From Jannaschia aquimarina (GTDB lineage: Bacteria > Pseudomonadota > Alphaproteobacteria > Rhodobacterales > Rhodobacteraceae), in assembly GCF_000877395.1 (NCBI RefSeq), contig NZ_JYFE01000049.1:1-64000 (forward strand): a stretch of DNA of 64,000 nucleotides. The letters are read 5' to 3'. Both the position numbers and the translations under genes were made by a program. Positions within the stretch are counted from its first letter, which is position 1. Each line of letters begins with the position of its first letter. Below are positions 10,186 through 19,172 of this stretch, one piece after another. The notes below the pieces were generated by a model. That model had not been told where the DNA came from. It worked only from the letters and a program-made list of their open reading frames with translations, and searched no databases.

Positions 10186-11436
10186 TCACGCGCGCCGCAG
10201 CACCGAGATGTAGAAGCCGTCCATTCCGCCGAGTTCCGGCCACAGGTCGGGCAATAGCCGCAGCCCATTCGGCGAGGCGGCCTCCTCCGGCAGACCCAAC
10301 GTTCCCGGCTCCGGTGTCACCGCCTCCAGCCCCTCGTGCCGCTTGAGCGCCGCGCGGACCTGATGCTCCCCCTCCACCGGCAGCAGCGAGCAGGTGCAGA
10401 ACACCATCCGCCCTCCCGGTGCCGCAAAACCGATGGCGCGGTCCAGCAGGCGGTATTGCAGCTTCGTCAACGCCTCCACGTCGCGCACGCCCTTGCGCCA
10501 GGGCAGGTCCGGGTGCCGCCGGATCGTCCCCGTGGCCGAGCAGGGCGCGTCCAGCAGCACCGCGTCGAACGGCGCCTCCGGCTCCCAATCCAGGGCGTCG
10601 GCCACGACGATCTCGGCGGACAGACCGGTGCGCTCCAGGTTCCGCCGCAAGCGCCTCAGGCGCCCTTCCGACACGTCCAGCGCCGTCACCTGCGCGCCAG
10701 CGGCGGCCAGTTGCAGCATCTTACCGCCCGGCGCGGCGCACAGGTCCAGTACCCGCAGGCCGGAGACGTCGCCCAGCGCGCGCGCCGGGATCGCGGCCGC
10801 GGCGTCCTGCACCCACCAGGCGCCGTCGTCATAACCCTCCAGCGCCGTGACCTGCCCGCTTGGCAGGCGCAGCGACCCGGTCGGCAGCACCTGCGCCCCC
10901 AGCCGCGCGGCCCAGCCATCGGCATCCGTCTTCACCGTCAGGTCCAGCGGCGCGCCCACGAGGTGCGCCGCTTCGATCCCGTCCAGCCGGTCACCCCAGG
11001 CTTTGTGCACCGGCGCCCTCAGCCAGCGCGGCAGGCGCGGCGGCGGGGCCGCGTCCCAATCATCCGCCGTCACGCCCCGCAGAACCGCGTTGACGAGGCC
11101 CGCCTGCTTGGCCGTCTTGGGCGACATCTTCGCCAGAGCCACCGCATCGTTCACCACACCATGCGCCGCCCCGTCGCCCGCATGGATCTCGGCCAGGGCC
11201 AACCGCAGCACGTCGCGGGTTCGGGGCGCGGGTGGCCGCTCCAGCCGGTCGGCGATGATGGCATCCGACCGGCCCAGATGGCGCAGCGCCAGCCCGGCCA
11301 GCCGCAGCGCCCGCGCGCCCAGCGCCCCGCGCCCTCCGGTATCGCCCAGCATCTCGCCGTCGCGCGTGACCTGTCCCAGCAGGCGCAAGGCGGCGCGGCG
11401 GGCCTCCAGACCCTCTGACATGCTCTTGTTCGACAT
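10186..11436 (-). CDS. rsmB: 16S rRNA m5C methyltransferase RsmB-like
   Basis: 416-residue RsmB/Sun-type methyltransferase, expected to modify C967 of 16S rRNA using SAM. The N-terminal NusB-like helical domain covers about 1-135. SAM motif I is 'VLDLCAAPGGKMLQL', followed by 'VTALDVSEGRLRRLRRNLER'. The two active-site cysteines are in 'DAPCSATGTIRRHPDLPW' and 'CTCSLLPVEGE'. It leads the leftward block rsmB - heparinase-like - purH - lspA. ATG at 11436 used; an internal ATG at 11421 is possible. It is divergent from the small SDHAF4-like gene with only 46 bp between them. Confidence 0.94.
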   Translation of the reverse strand: MSNKSMSEGLEARRAALRLLGQVTRDGEMLGDTGGRGALGARALRLAGLALRHLGRSDAIIADRLERPPAPRTRDVLRLALAEIHAGDGAAHGVVNDAVALAKMSPKTAKQAGLVNAVLRGVTADDWDAAPPPRLPRWLRAPVHKAWGDRLDGIEAAHLVGAPLDLTVKTDADGWAARLGAQVLPTGSLRLPSGQVTALEGYDDGAWWVQDAAAAIPARALGDVSGLRVLDLCAAPGGKMLQLAAAGAQVTALDVSEGRLRRLRRNLERTGLSAEIVVADALDWEPEAPFDAVLLDAPCSATGTIRRHPDLPWRKGVRDVEALTKLQYRLLDRAIGFAAPGGRMVFCTCSLLPVEGEHQVRAALKRHEGLEAVTPEPGTLGLPEEAASPNGLRLLPDLWPELGGMDGFYISVLRRA

Positions 11437-11482
11437 CCCGGGGCGCGTATATCCTAGGCAGGCTCAGGGCAAGGAGGCCGCG

Positions 11483-11770
11483 ATGCAGCGCATGACCGTC
11501 GATCCCGCCGACCTTCCGCAGGCGTCCGAGGACGCGCCCGCCTGTCCCACCGCGCCCCGTCACGTGGCAGAGACGCCCGCCCCCCTCACGCCCGAGCAGG
11601 AGGCCGCGCGCCGCGCTGCCCTGCCGCCCGCCGCGCGCCGCGCGCTGGAAGAGGCGGAGGCGCGACGCAATGAACTCCCTGACCTGCCGGTCGAACTCGG
11701 CGGCCGCGACGGACCAGAGCCGGTGCGCTACGGAGACTGGGAAAAGAAGGGGCTGGCGATCGACTTCTGA
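11483..11770 (+). CDS. DUF1674 / SDHAF4-like small protein
   Basis: 95-residue protein whose C-terminus 'ELPDLPVELGGRDGPEPVRYGDWEKKGLAIDF' matches the short conserved tail of DUF1674, the bacterial counterpart of succinate dehydrogenase assembly factor 4, which in eukaryotes protects the flavinylated SdhA subunit. The N-terminal two thirds are Ala/Pro/Glu-rich and low complexity. Start is ATG at 11483 with AAGGAGG seven bases upstream. The gene stands alone between rsmB and a small secreted-protein gene; sdh genes are not in the window. Role in SDH assembly is a family-based inference. Confidence 0.85.
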   Translation: MQRMTVDPADLPQASEDAPACPTAPRHVAETPAPLTPEQEAARRAALPPAARRALEEAEARRNELPDLPVELGGRDGPEPVRYGDWEKKGLAIDF

Positions 11771-11782
11771 GGCCGCCGCGCC

Positions 11783-12130
11783 TCACTCGATCCGCAGATC
11801 CGCCACGTCGCCCCGGCCGCGCTGTGCGGTGAAGCGTACGACGTCGCCCTGGACCTGCACCAGTTGGCAATCCTCGGGAAAGTCGCGCAGCGCCGTATCC
11901 AGCGTCCGGCAGAAGAACCCGTCCGCCCAGCGCCAGCCGCCGCGCACCCGCAGCCCGAACCCGCGTCCCGCGATCGTGCCGTTTCGACCGACGGCCAGCA
12001 CGACACCGCGCGCCCCGATCAGGCGCTTGCCCTCGACGACGGACAGGAAGGCATCGCGCGACGTCACCCGCTCGAAGGCGGCGGCCGGCAACGGCATGGC
12101 AAACAGGAGAGCAACGAGAAGGAAGCGCAT
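11783..12130 (-). CDS. Small secreted protein of unknown function
   Basis: 115 residues starting at ATG 12130, with a signal peptide (MRFLLVALLFAMPLPAAA). The mature part begins 'FERVTSRDAFLSVVEGKRLI' and contains 'FCRTLD...DCQLVQV' with two cysteines that could form a disulfide in the periplasm. Proteins like this are sometimes mislabelled dihydrodipicolinate reductase because they sit next to dapB; there is no nucleotide-binding motif and no reductase chemistry is supported. It converges on the SDHAF4-like gene (12 bp apart) and is downstream of dapB in the same direction. Confidence 0.8.
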   Translation of the reverse strand: MRFLLVALLFAMPLPAAAFERVTSRDAFLSVVEGKRLIGARGVVLAVGRNGTIAGRGFGLRVRGGWRWADGFFCRTLDTALRDFPEDCQLVQVQGDVVRFTAQRGRGDVADLRIE

Positions 12131-12287
12131 GAAGACTATACGCGGACCGGGCGGCTTCGGATGAGTCCGCTTGATCCGCAACCGGAGAGTCCCGGCTGAC
12201 CGCGTGGCGACGGCGGACGGCGGGGCGCACGAGACCGAAAGCGAAACCATCCCGAACCGTGCGGAGCGTTTCCGAACCCTCCTCATC

Positions 12288-12366
12288 CTGCTTCAAATAT
12301 CCCGGGGAGCACGAGGGGCAGCGCCCCTCGCCGGACCGGGGCGGGCTCGATGCCCGGCGCGGTCCG
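12288..12366 (+). repeat. Partial copy C of the dispersed hairpin repeat
   Basis: Contains the box 'ctgcttcaaatatccc' seen in copies A and B, an 8-bp perfect hairpin (12312-12319 with 12323-12330), and a second hairpin with the family's TCGAT loop (12332-12345 with 12351-12364, two mismatches). It lacks the GTGCAC array. It lies 10 bp past the dapB stop, so on the - strand it could act as a transcription terminator, although no T-run follows. Confidence 0.65.
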
Positions 12367-12375
12367 ATCCGTCTA

Positions 12376-13179
12376 TCACAATCCCAGCACGTCCAGCATA
12401 TCGTATTCGCCGGGCCCCTTGTCCTGCCCCCAGATCGCCGCCCGAAGCGCGCCGCGGGCAAAGACCGACCGGTCCGAGGCCTTGTGCCCAAGCGTGATCC
12501 GCTCTCCGTCCGCGGCGAAGATCACCTCGTGATCGCCCACGACGTCGCCGCCCCGGATGGCGTGAAAGCCGATCGTGCCCGCCTTGCGCGGACCGGTGAT
12601 GCCATCCCGCCCGCGAGTGGCCACCTCGTCCAGCGAGACGCCGCGACCCTCGGCGGCCGCGTCGCCCAGCATCAGCGCCGTGCCGGATGGCGCATCGACC
12701 TTGTGGCGATGATGGGCCTCGACGATTTCGATGTCGTAATCCTCGCCCAAGGCACCCGCGGCCTGCCGGACAAGCTGCGTCAGCAGGTTCACCCCCAAGC
12801 TCATGTTGCCCGCTCGCACGACGGGGGCATGACGCGCGGCACGGCCCAGGGCGGCGAGGTCGTCCGGCGCCAGCCCGGTGGTCCCGACCACATGGACGGC
12901 GCGGGCCTGCGCGCACAGCTCGGCCATGGCGACGGTCGCGGCGGGGGTTGTGAAGTCGATCACCGCATGGGCGTCCTTGACCACGGTGATCGGGTCGTCG
13001 GTCACCTTCACGCCATTGGCCGCACCGCCCATCGCCTCGCCCAGATCGCGCCCGGCCCAGGGGTGGTCGGGTGCTTCGGTCACGCCGATCAGGCTGGCCT
13101 CGGCGCTCGCGTCGATCACCTCGCACAGCATCCGGCCCATCCGGCCCGATCCGCCCATCACCACGATGCGAACGCTCAT
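12376..13179 (-). CDS. dapB: 4-hydroxy-tetrahydrodipicolinate reductase DapB
   Basis: Lysine/diaminopimelate pathway enzyme reducing hydroxy-tetrahydrodipicolinate with NAD(P)H. 267 residues from ATG 13179. The N-terminal Rossmann motif is '[12 protein letters not shown]'. The catalytic signature '[18 protein letters not shown]' contains the His-His pair (about 156-157) and Lys160. 'GTTGL' near residue 99 matches the nucleotide-binding loop. It is divergent from rbfA; the 437-bp space between them carries repeat copy A. Confidence 0.97.
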   Translation of the reverse strand: MSVRIVVMGGSGRMGRMLCEVIDASAEASLIGVTEAPDHPWAGRDLGEAMGGAANGVKVTDDPITVVKDAHAVIDFTTPAATVAMAELCAQARAVHVVGTTGLAPDDLAALGRAARHAPVVRAGNMSLGVNLLTQLVRQAAGALGEDYDIEIVEAHHRHKVDAPSGTALMLGDAAAEGRGVSLDEVATRGRDGITGPRKAGTIGFHAIRGGDVVGDHEVIFAADGERITLGHKASDRSVFARGALRAAIWGQDKGPGEYDMLDVLGL

Positions 13180-13616
13180 CTCCGAAACTCCCTCGCCATC
13201 TCGACAGGGTGCATAGCCGGGCCTGTTCCGCAGCGCATCCGCAATCGACCGGGAAAGCGACACTGTCCCGGATGAACCACCGCCCGGACCCATGGATCGG
13301 CACGCCGCGTCTACCGCAAAGTCATCGCGCCGCCCGCATGGACGTGCGCGCCTTCTCTGCTTTTCAAGTATCCCCGCCGGAGGCCCGGATCGGACGGGGC
13401 TCGATGCCCCGTCCGATCCGCTCCCGGGCGTGCCGCCAAGGGCGGCGCGCAACCGGTCCGCCTGCGAGCGGGCAAAGACGAAGGTACCGAGCCGGTGCCA
13501 TTTGTGCAGACGGGGGGTGCACAGGGGGTGCACGGGGGGTGCACAACAGTTTCCGCGGTTGCGGCGCCCTGTCAGACAGCCTATCTGCCGCCCCTCACCC
13601 CATCCCGGAGGACGAC
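13180..13616. other. dapB-rbfA intergenic region (437 bp)
   Basis: Divergent promoter region. The right two thirds are occupied by repeat copy A (hairpin at 13386-13420 and GTGCAC array at 13512-13544). The left third (13180-13350) shows no gene or clear promoter box to me. Open frames across it are Cys/Pro-rich translations of the repeat, not credible proteins. Confidence 0.6.
13351..13544 (+). repeat. Dispersed repeat copy A: hairpin plus GTGCAC tandem array
   Basis: In order: the box 'tctgcttttcaagtatcc', 'ccgccggaggc', a perfect 15-bp stem (13386-13400 with 13406-13420) with loop TCGAT, 'ctcccgggcgtgccg', a spacer, 'tttgtgcagac', and three tandem 11-bp units ending GTGCAC (13512-13522, 13523-13533, 13534-13544). 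The same order recurs in reverse complement at 49744-49905, with the spacer about 38 bp shorter there. The array ends 72 bp before the rbfA ATG. Confidence 0.85.
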
Positions 13617-14036
13617 ATGGCCAAGCGTTTCGACACCGGTCCCGGCCCCAGCCAACGCCAGCTCCGCGTGGGCGAATTGGTTCGCCGGACGCTTTCAGAC
13701 GTTCTCATGCAGGGAGAGGTTCACGATCCCGAATTGAACGCCATGTCCATAACCGTCGGAGAAGTCACGGTTTCTCCGGACCTGCGCGTCGCGACCGCCT
13801 GGATCATGCCGCTGGGCGGCAAGGGCCGGGACGAGGCCATCGCCGCGCTCGCCCGCAACCGGGGAGAGCTGCGTCGCGCTCTCGGCCGCAAGCTGACGAC
13901 CAAGAGCACGCCCGACCTTCGTTTCCGGATCGACGAGACCTTCGACCGCATGGACGATACCCGCCGCCTCTTCGCCCAGGACAAGGTCCGTCAGGATCTC
14001 GATGCGGATGAGGAGGGCGGAGAGCAGGAGTCATGA
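13617..14036 (+). CDS. rbfA: 30S ribosome-binding factor RbfA
   Basis: Small KH-type protein needed for late 16S rRNA 5'-end maturation and cold adaptation. 139 residues. The conserved core is seen in '[27 protein letters not shown]', '[23 protein letters not shown]' and the C-terminal '[17 protein letters not shown]'. An acidic tail ([11 protein letters not shown]) follows. Start is ATG 13617, downstream of 'cggagga'. Its TGA overlaps the ATG of the next gene; the run rbfA - glycosidase-like - truB looks like one operon. rbfA and truB are often neighbours; the gene between them is less usual. Confidence 0.96.
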   Translation: MAKRFDTGPGPSQRQLRVGELVRRTLSDVLMQGEVHDPELNAMSITVGEVTVSPDLRVATAWIMPLGGKGRDEAIAALARNRGELRRALGRKLTTKSTPDLRFRIDETFDRMDDTRRLFAQDKVRQDLDADEEGGEQES

Positions 14037-14746
14037 TCCGCCTCGTCATCTTCTTGATCCTGTTGCCCTTTGTTACCGCGGCAGAGCCGTGCGAGACTGC
14101 CGAACACAAGGGCTCGACCTACGTGATCTGTACCGCCGACCTCTCCCGCCATCGCATCGATCTCCATCTGACGGGTCCCGACGGCAGCCCTCTGTATACG
14201 TTTGCCGCGATGGAGGCGGCAGGTGGTGCCGCGCTGTTCGCGATGAATGCCGGGATGTACCACCGGGACCGAGCGCCGGTCGGGCTCTATATCGAAGACG
14301 GACACCAGTCCGCGCCGCTCGTGACGCGCGCCGGTCCGGGGAATTTCGGCATGCTCCCCAACGGGTTGCTCTGCATTGAGGGCGCCCGCGCCCGGGTGAT
14401 CGAAAGCCGCGCCTACGCTGCCGATCCGCCGGACTGCACGCATGCCACGCAGTCGGGCCCGATGCTGGTGATCGACGGGGACCTCCATCCCCGCTTCATA
14501 CCGGACAGCCCCTATACCGCCGTCCGGAACGGTGTGGGCGCCACGCCCGATGGCGAGCGCGTGCACTTCGTCATCTCAGAGGGTCCCGTCCCGTTCCATG
14601 ACCTCGCCACGCTGTTCCGTGACCGCCTCGGCGTGCGGGATGCGCTCTATCTGGACGGCCGCGTTTCCAAGCTGCATGCGCCGGTCATGGGGCGTTCGGA
14701 TCGGGGCCTGCCGATGGGGCCCATCGTTGCGGTGAGGCCGCGCTGA
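14033..14746 (+). CDS. Phosphodiester glycosidase-like (NAGPA/DUF2233) secreted protein
   Basis: 237 residues with a signal peptide (about 1-17, ending VTAAEP). The body matches the NAGPA-type phosphodiester glycosidase fold: '[23 protein letters not shown]', '[11 protein letters not shown]', '[18 protein letters not shown]', and the late '[15 protein letters not shown]'. The family includes the human mannose-6-phosphate uncovering enzyme and bacterial proteins that cleave sugar phosphodiesters in cell-wall polymers. The substrate here is unknown. It overlaps rbfA by 4 bp and truB by 1 bp, so its expression is tied to translation-factor genes with no obvious functional link. Confidence 0.85.
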   Translation: MIRLVIFLILLPFVTAAEPCETAEHKGSTYVICTADLSRHRIDLHLTGPDGSPLYTFAAMEAAGGAALFAMNAGMYHRDRAPVGLYIEDGHQSAPLVTRAGPGNFGMLPNGLLCIEGARARVIESRAYAADPPDCTHATQSGPMLVIDGDLHPRFIPDSPYTAVRNGVGATPDGERVHFVISEGPVPFHDLATLFRDRLGVRDALYLDGRVSKLHAPVMGRSDRGLPMGPIVAVRPR

Positions 14747-15645
14747 TGGGACGGAGGCGAAAGGGCAGGGACGTCCATGGCTGGCTGGTCGTGGACAAGC
14801 CCGCAGGGATCACATCGTCGGCCGTCGTCAACAAGGTCCGCTGGGCCTTCGATGCGAAGAAGGCGGGCCATGCCGGCACGCTCGACCCAGACGCGACCGG
14901 TGTTCTGGCCGTTGCACTGGGTGAGGCGACGAAGACGGTTCCCTACGTGACCGATGCGGACAAACACTACCGTTTCCGCATTGCCTGGGGCGCCGAGACG
15001 AGCACGGATGATGCCGCCGGCGAGGTGGTGCGGACGTCCGAGCAGCGCCCCGACGATCAGGCCCTGGCCGACGCCCTACCGGCATTCCGGGGCACTATCG
15101 AGCAGATCCCGCCGCAGGTGTCCGCCGTGAAGGTGGATGGCGCGCGCGCCTACGATCTCGCTCGGGACGGAGAGGTGGTCGAGTTGCAGTCGCGCCCCCT
15201 GCATGTCGCATCGCTGGAAGTGGTCGCGTCCGACGAGGATGGGGCAGAGCTTGCGATGACATGCGGCAAGGGCGGCTACGTTCGCGCGATCGCGCGTGAT
15301 CTTGGCCGCGCGCTGGGCTGCCTGGGGCATGTCGCATGGCTGCGCCGCGAATGGTCCGGCCCGTTCCGGGTCGAGGAGGGCGTCTCGCTCGAAACGCTTG
15401 AGGCCGAGGCCCGGAGCCCGGCGCTGGATGCAAGGCTCCTGCCAATGGAGCTGGGCCTCGCTTCCCTGCCCGAACTGCCGTGCGCGATGGGGGACGCCTC
15501 GCGGATCGCGAATGGCAATCCGGGGGATGTGATCCGGGGTGTGGATTACGGCGCGGAAGCCTGGGCCTCGGATCACGGCCGTCCGGTCGCTATCGGCATT
15601 TATCGCGCCGGTCAGTTGCACCCCACGCGGGTGTTCCGGTTCTGA
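14746..15645 (+). CDS. truB: tRNA pseudouridine(55) synthase TruB
   Basis: Isomerises U55 in the T-loop of tRNAs. 299 residues. Catalytic Asp47 lies in '[23 protein letters not shown]'; the N-terminal '[21 protein letters not shown]' and '[19 protein letters not shown]' are typical. A C-terminal PUA-like tail is present. The start ATG shares its A with the preceding TGA (TGATG). rpsO lies a few genes to the right, as in the common truB-rpsO-pnp order, but other genes have been placed between. Confidence 0.96.
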   Translation: MGRRRKGRDVHGWLVVDKPAGITSSAVVNKVRWAFDAKKAGHAGTLDPDATGVLAVALGEATKTVPYVTDADKHYRFRIAWGAETSTDDAAGEVVRTSEQRPDDQALADALPAFRGTIEQIPPQVSAVKVDGARAYDLARDGEVVELQSRPLHVASLEVVASDEDGAELAMTCGKGGYVRAIARDLGRALGCLGHVAWLRREWSGPFRVEEGVSLETLEAEARSPALDARLLPMELGLASLPELPCAMGDASRIANGNPGDVIRGVDYGAEAWASDHGRPVAIGIYRAGQLHPTRVFRF

Positions 15646-15822
15646 AATACCGTTCGCCTGTCAAAGGGCGGTTTTGTTTCATTCGATCACGGAATTCGCG
15701 GCTGGCCGTCCCGGGCGGGGCACAGTCGCGTGAGGGGGGCTGCCTCGATCGCGGGGCGGCCGGGTAGGGTCTGGCCAAGCAACGGGCGACCTCTCGCCCT
15801 CAGATCTCAAGGACCCGCATCC

Positions 15823-16299
15823 ATGACACGCACCTTCTGGACCCTTCTCGTTTCCGGCGCCCTCGCGACGATCGCCTTCGACCTCTTCGGACAAGGCCTT
15901 TCGCCGCTGGCCGGATACGCCACGCTTGCGCCCGTCGGCCTGGCGCAACAGACGATCAACACCGTCACCGGCATCAATTCCAAATCCTTGGCCGAAATCC
16001 TCCATATCCTGACGGGTCTGATGGCCTATCCGCTGGGCTATCTGCTGGTCGCGCGCCAGGTCGCCGCACGCGTCACACCCTGGATGCATTGGAGCCTCGT
16101 GTCGGCTGCCTACGGCGTCGGCCTTTGGATTTTCGCGCTCTACGTCATGGCGCATCTGGTTGCGGGCAACCCGGCCTTCCTTGGCTTCACCGGGATCACC
16201 TGGGTCGCGCTCTGGGGGCATGTGCTCTATGGCATGGTCGCCGCCGCGGTGATCGAGCAAATGCTGCCCCGTCAGGATGCTGTGCCTGCACTTGCCTGA
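15823..16299 (+). CDS. Small polytopic membrane protein, unknown function
   Basis: 158 residues from ATG 15823 ('aaggacc' upstream). Four hydrophobic segments are visible: about 5-25, 52-72, 82-112 and 125-145. His residues occur near the membrane segments (HILTG, HWSLV, MAHLV, WGHVLYG). The sequence resembles small integral membrane proteins of alphaproteobacteria without assigned function; I do not recognise a named family. It stands alone downstream of truB with a 177-bp gap and upstream of the DUF1643 gene in the same direction. Confidence 0.8.
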   Translation: MTRTFWTLLVSGALATIAFDLFGQGLSPLAGYATLAPVGLAQQTINTVTGINSKSLAEILHILTGLMAYPLGYLLVARQVAARVTPWMHWSLVSAAYGVGLWIFALYVMAHLVAGNPAFLGFTGITWVALWGHVLYGMVAAAVIEQMLPRQDAVPALA

Positions 16300-16402
16300 A
16301 GGCGGATGATCGCTGCTCTTCCGGCGCGTCCTTTTCGCCGGAGGAGCCCTTCTCTCCTGCCGCACTGGCTTCGTCCTCGTCTGTCATGCAAGAAGCGCGG
16401 CG

Positions 16403-16918
16403 ATGATCCGCAAAGAGCATATCAAAGGCGATGCGCCGTCCACGGCGACCTATTCCGACTGCCTTGCCTATCGTTACGATCTCACGCGCATCTGGGAGCC
16501 TGACGGCAGGCGGGCGAACTTCGTGATGCTCAACCCTTCCACCGCGACGGAACTCTCGAATGACCCGACAGTCGAGCGGTGCGAGCGGCGCGCGCGGGCC
16601 CTGGGGTTCGGCGCGTTCCGGGTCACGAATATCTTCGCGTATCGAGCGACGGATCCGCGCGACATGCGGGCGCAGCCCGATCCCGTGGGCCGACCTCAGA
16701 ACGATGCCGCGATCCTGGAAGCCGCCGACTGGGCCGATGAGATCATCTGCGCCTGGGGGACCCACGGGGAGCACCTGCATCGCGGCCCGGAGGTCGAGGC
16801 CCTGCTGCGCCGAAGGGGGCATCGGCTCCTGTCGCTGGGGCTGTCCAAGGCCGGGCATCCGAAGCATCCGCTCTACATCGGATATGCCGTTCAGCCAGAA
16901 CCCTGGGAGGTTGCATGA
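16403..16918 (+). CDS. DUF1643 domain protein
   Basis: 171 residues. Diagnostic features are 'NFVMLNPSTATELSNDPTVERCERRARALGFGAFRVTNIFAYRATDP', of which the 'MLNPSTA' and 'NLFA/NIFAYRATDP' blocks define DUF1643, and the C-terminal 'SKAGHPKHPLYIGY'. No enzymatic activity is established for the family. The stop overlaps the ATG of the dehalogenase-like hydrolase gene, so the two are translationally coupled. Confidence 0.88.
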   Translation: MIRKEHIKGDAPSTATYSDCLAYRYDLTRIWEPDGRRANFVMLNPSTATELSNDPTVERCERRARALGFGAFRVTNIFAYRATDPRDMRAQPDPVGRPQNDAAILEAADWADEIICAWGTHGEHLHRGPEVEALLRRRGHRLLSLGLSKAGHPKHPLYIGYAVQPEPWEVA

Positions 16919-17805
16919 CACCCCGTTTCGTAGCCGCCCCCGACGGAACCCGCCTCGCCGTTCGGGTGGCTGGCAGCGGACCGCCCTTGGTCCTCCTGCA
17001 CGGGTTCCCGCAGAATCATCGATGCTGGTTGCCCCTGCTGCCTGCCCTGTCGGAGCGATTTACATGCATCCTCCCCGATCTCAGGGGGTACGGCGATAGC
17101 GACGCGCCTGCCGACGACCCGCAGCACGAGACCTATTCGAAACGGCGCATGGCGCTGGATCTCGTGGCGATCCTCGACGACCTGGGCCATGCGAGGGCGC
17201 ATGTCGCGGGTCATGACCGCGGTGCGCGTGTGGCGTATCGCTTCGCCTTGGATCACCCCGACCGTCTGGACCGCCTCGCGATCCTGGAGGTCGTGCCAAC
17301 GCTCGACTTCTGGGAAGCGTGGGACGCGGATCTCGGGTTTGCCGCCTACCATTGGACATTCCTCGCTCAACCCGCGCCGATGCCGGAGCGTCTCTTATCC
17401 GCGGACCCGTCCGGCTGGATCGATCACACACTGGCAAGTTGGACCCGCGCGAAGTCGCTTGATTGCTTCGAAGCGGAGGCACTGGACAGCTATCGTGCGC
17501 AAGCCTGCGACCCGGCGCGTCTGACGGCGATGTGCGCGGATTACCGCGCCGGCTTTCATGCGGACCGACGGATCGACGCGGAGAGCCGGGCAGCCGGTCA
17601 GCAGATCCGCGCTCCGATGCGCTTCATCTGGGCCGAAACGGGGTTTCCCGCGCGGACCGGTGATCCCGCCGGGATCTGGCGCGACTGGTGTGCCAGGCCT
17701 TTGGAAGACGTTGCGGTGCCGTCAGGGCATTTTGCGCCGGAAGAAGTTCCCGATGCGGTATCGTCGGCGCTTCTCGGTCATTTCGAGCATCAAGGGCCCG
17801 CCTAG
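16915..17805 (+). CDS. Fluoroacetate/haloacetate dehalogenase-like alpha/beta hydrolase
   Basis: 296 residues of the alpha/beta-hydrolase fold with an Asp nucleophile. The residues that define fluoroacetate dehalogenase are all present with the expected spacing: nucleophile D101, carboxylate-binding R102 and R105 ('GHDRGAR'), halide-pocket H146-W147 ('YHWTFLAQPAP') and Y210 ('CADYRAG'), and base H272 ('SGHFAPEE'). The acid position reads Glu ('ILEVVPT', about E125) where the characterised enzyme has Asp. Predicted reaction: hydrolytic removal of halide from 2-haloacetate giving glycolate. An epoxide hydrolase is less likely because the lid Tyr pair is not evident. Coupled to the DUF1643 gene by a 4-bp overlap. 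Confidence 0.85.
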   Translation: MTPRFVAAPDGTRLAVRVAGSGPPLVLLHGFPQNHRCWLPLLPALSERFTCILPDLRGYGDSDAPADDPQHETYSKRRMALDLVAILDDLGHARAHVAGHDRGARVAYRFALDHPDRLDRLAILEVVPTLDFWEAWDADLGFAAYHWTFLAQPAPMPERLLSADPSGWIDHTLASWTRAKSLDCFEAEALDSYRAQACDPARLTAMCADYRAGFHADRRIDAESRAAGQQIRAPMRFIWAETGFPARTGDPAGIWRDWCARPLEDVAVPSGHFAPEEVPDAVSSALLGHFEHQGPA

Positions 17806-17911
17806 TGTCGCTGGCGCATCGAGCCGGTGCCCGCTCGCGCGCGAGACCTGCGGGCTATCCCGCTGCCCGGTCGGATTCGTCAGCGGTTCGCCCCCTGCCG
17901 ATTCCGGGTGG

Positions 17912-18988
17912 TCAGGCGGCCGCGAAGCGGATTAGGGCGGGGTCCAGTGATGTGAGGCCGTCAAGCCGCGCTACCGCTTGACCGTCGATCAGCACTGTCA
18001 GCCCGCCATCCTCTGCGCGGGTCGCGATTTCGCCGGGCCGGCCATCCTCGATCAAGATCTCCAGCATGTCGTGCTGAATGTCGAAATCCGCCACGCGCGG
18101 CAGATCCGCCAGCGCCTCCGTTCCGAAGGCGCCGATCCCGGGGCCGGAGAAAAGGTAGAGATCCGCGCCATCGCCACCGAAAGCGACGTCGCCCTGTCCG
18201 AGCGCAAGGATGTCGTCGCCGTCCTCGCCCATCAGCGTATCGCCTCCGTCGGGGTATACCCCTTCGTCAGCGTAGGTTCCGTCAAGAAGGTCGTTGCCGC
18301 CGCCGCCCTTGAGCATGTCCGCGCCGAGTTGCCCGAAGAGCCTGTCATCCCCGTCGCCGCCATAGAGCGTGTCGTCGCCGTCACCCCCGTCGATCAGGTC
18401 GTCACCGTCCGCACCGGCGAGGATATCGTCGCCGGTATCGCCGACGATATGGTCGTCCCCCCGACCGCCGCGGACGACATCGTCCCCGGAACCACCGTCG
18501 AGATAATCCGCCCCGTATCCGCCTGACAGCGTATCAGACCCGTCGTTCCCCATGATCAGGTCGGAGCGTTCGCTGCCGGTCAGGAGATCTTCGTCGGAAC
18601 CGCCTGTGATGCCGTCGTCGAGCAGGCGAAGCGGCACGGACAGGTCGCCACCGCGACTGTCGCTGAGATGCTGACCCGGCACGGCGTCACATGCGTGATG
18701 GCCGTCAATTTCCCCGCCCGGCACCCTCCATTCGGTGGCGGTGGTCCCGGCCTCAGCCGCGGCAGGGGCTGCGACGTCGATCCCGGCCGCCTCGTTCTCT
18801 TCGAGGTCGAGGAAGTCCGAGATGTCTTCGTCCAGGGCCTGTTCGATATCGGCCTCGCGGGCCGATTGTTCGTCGGCATCGCCGTCGGACCGGACGCCGA
18901 AAGGATCCAGCACGGCGAGACCCCCAAGAAGGGTGCCGAACGCGGCAAAGATGGATAGCATCACGGAACTCCGACCGATCGAGAACAC
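17912..18988 (-). CDS. RTX-type calcium-binding repeat protein with N-terminal membrane segment
   Basis: 358 residues. Residues about 9-28 are hydrophobic, followed by an acidic linker (about 32-70) and a Gly/Asp-rich nonapeptide repeat block (about 130-280: '[20 protein letters not shown]', '[19 protein letters not shown]' and others) that binds Ca2+ as parallel beta rolls. The last 80 residues resemble the C-terminal cap found after RTX repeats ('[13 protein letters not shown]'). RTX proteins usually leave by a type I system, but no secretion genes are nearby and the N-terminal hydrophobic segment is atypical for that route. The start may be Met1 or Met10. Function unknown; surface or biofilm role is only a family guess. 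Confidence 0.85.
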   Translation of the reverse strand: MFSIGRSSVMLSIFAAFGTLLGGLAVLDPFGVRSDGDADEQSAREADIEQALDEDISDFLDLEENEAAGIDVAAPAAAEAGTTATEWRVPGGEIDGHHACDAVPGQHLSDSRGGDLSVPLRLLDDGITGGSDEDLLTGSERSDLIMGNDGSDTLSGGYGADYLDGGSGDDVVRGGRGDDHIVGDTGDDILAGADGDDLIDGGDGDDTLYGGDGDDRLFGQLGADMLKGGGGNDLLDGTYADEGVYPDGGDTLMGEDGDDILALGQGDVAFGGDGADLYLFSGPGIGAFGTEALADLPRVADFDIQHDMLEILIEDGRPGEIATRAEDGGLTVLIDGQAVARLDGLTSLDPALIRFAAA

Positions 18989-19172
18989 CCCAGGGTCTCT
19001 TAGCAGCCTAGTAGTGGCGATGCATCGAATGACTGCCGTCAGGGTTAATACGCCGTATACCGAAGGGGGTTTTCAATTGCCGTCCGATGGTCTAGCGGGC
19101 GGCTTCGCTCCATGGGCCCGGACTGGACGACATCCCGGACGGCGCCATTCACACCAAACCCAGGAGACCCCG

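Noticed and set aside
13512-13544. GTGCAC array as a CRISPR
   Set aside because: Units are 11 bp, directly adjacent, and without spacers; there are no cas genes.
13364-13546. Cys/Pro-rich ORFs that look alike near 13.4 kb and 49.8 kb
   Set aside because: The similarity comes from the shared DNA repeat; frames differ at the ends, there is no ribosome-binding site, and the two copies do not keep a common start or stop.
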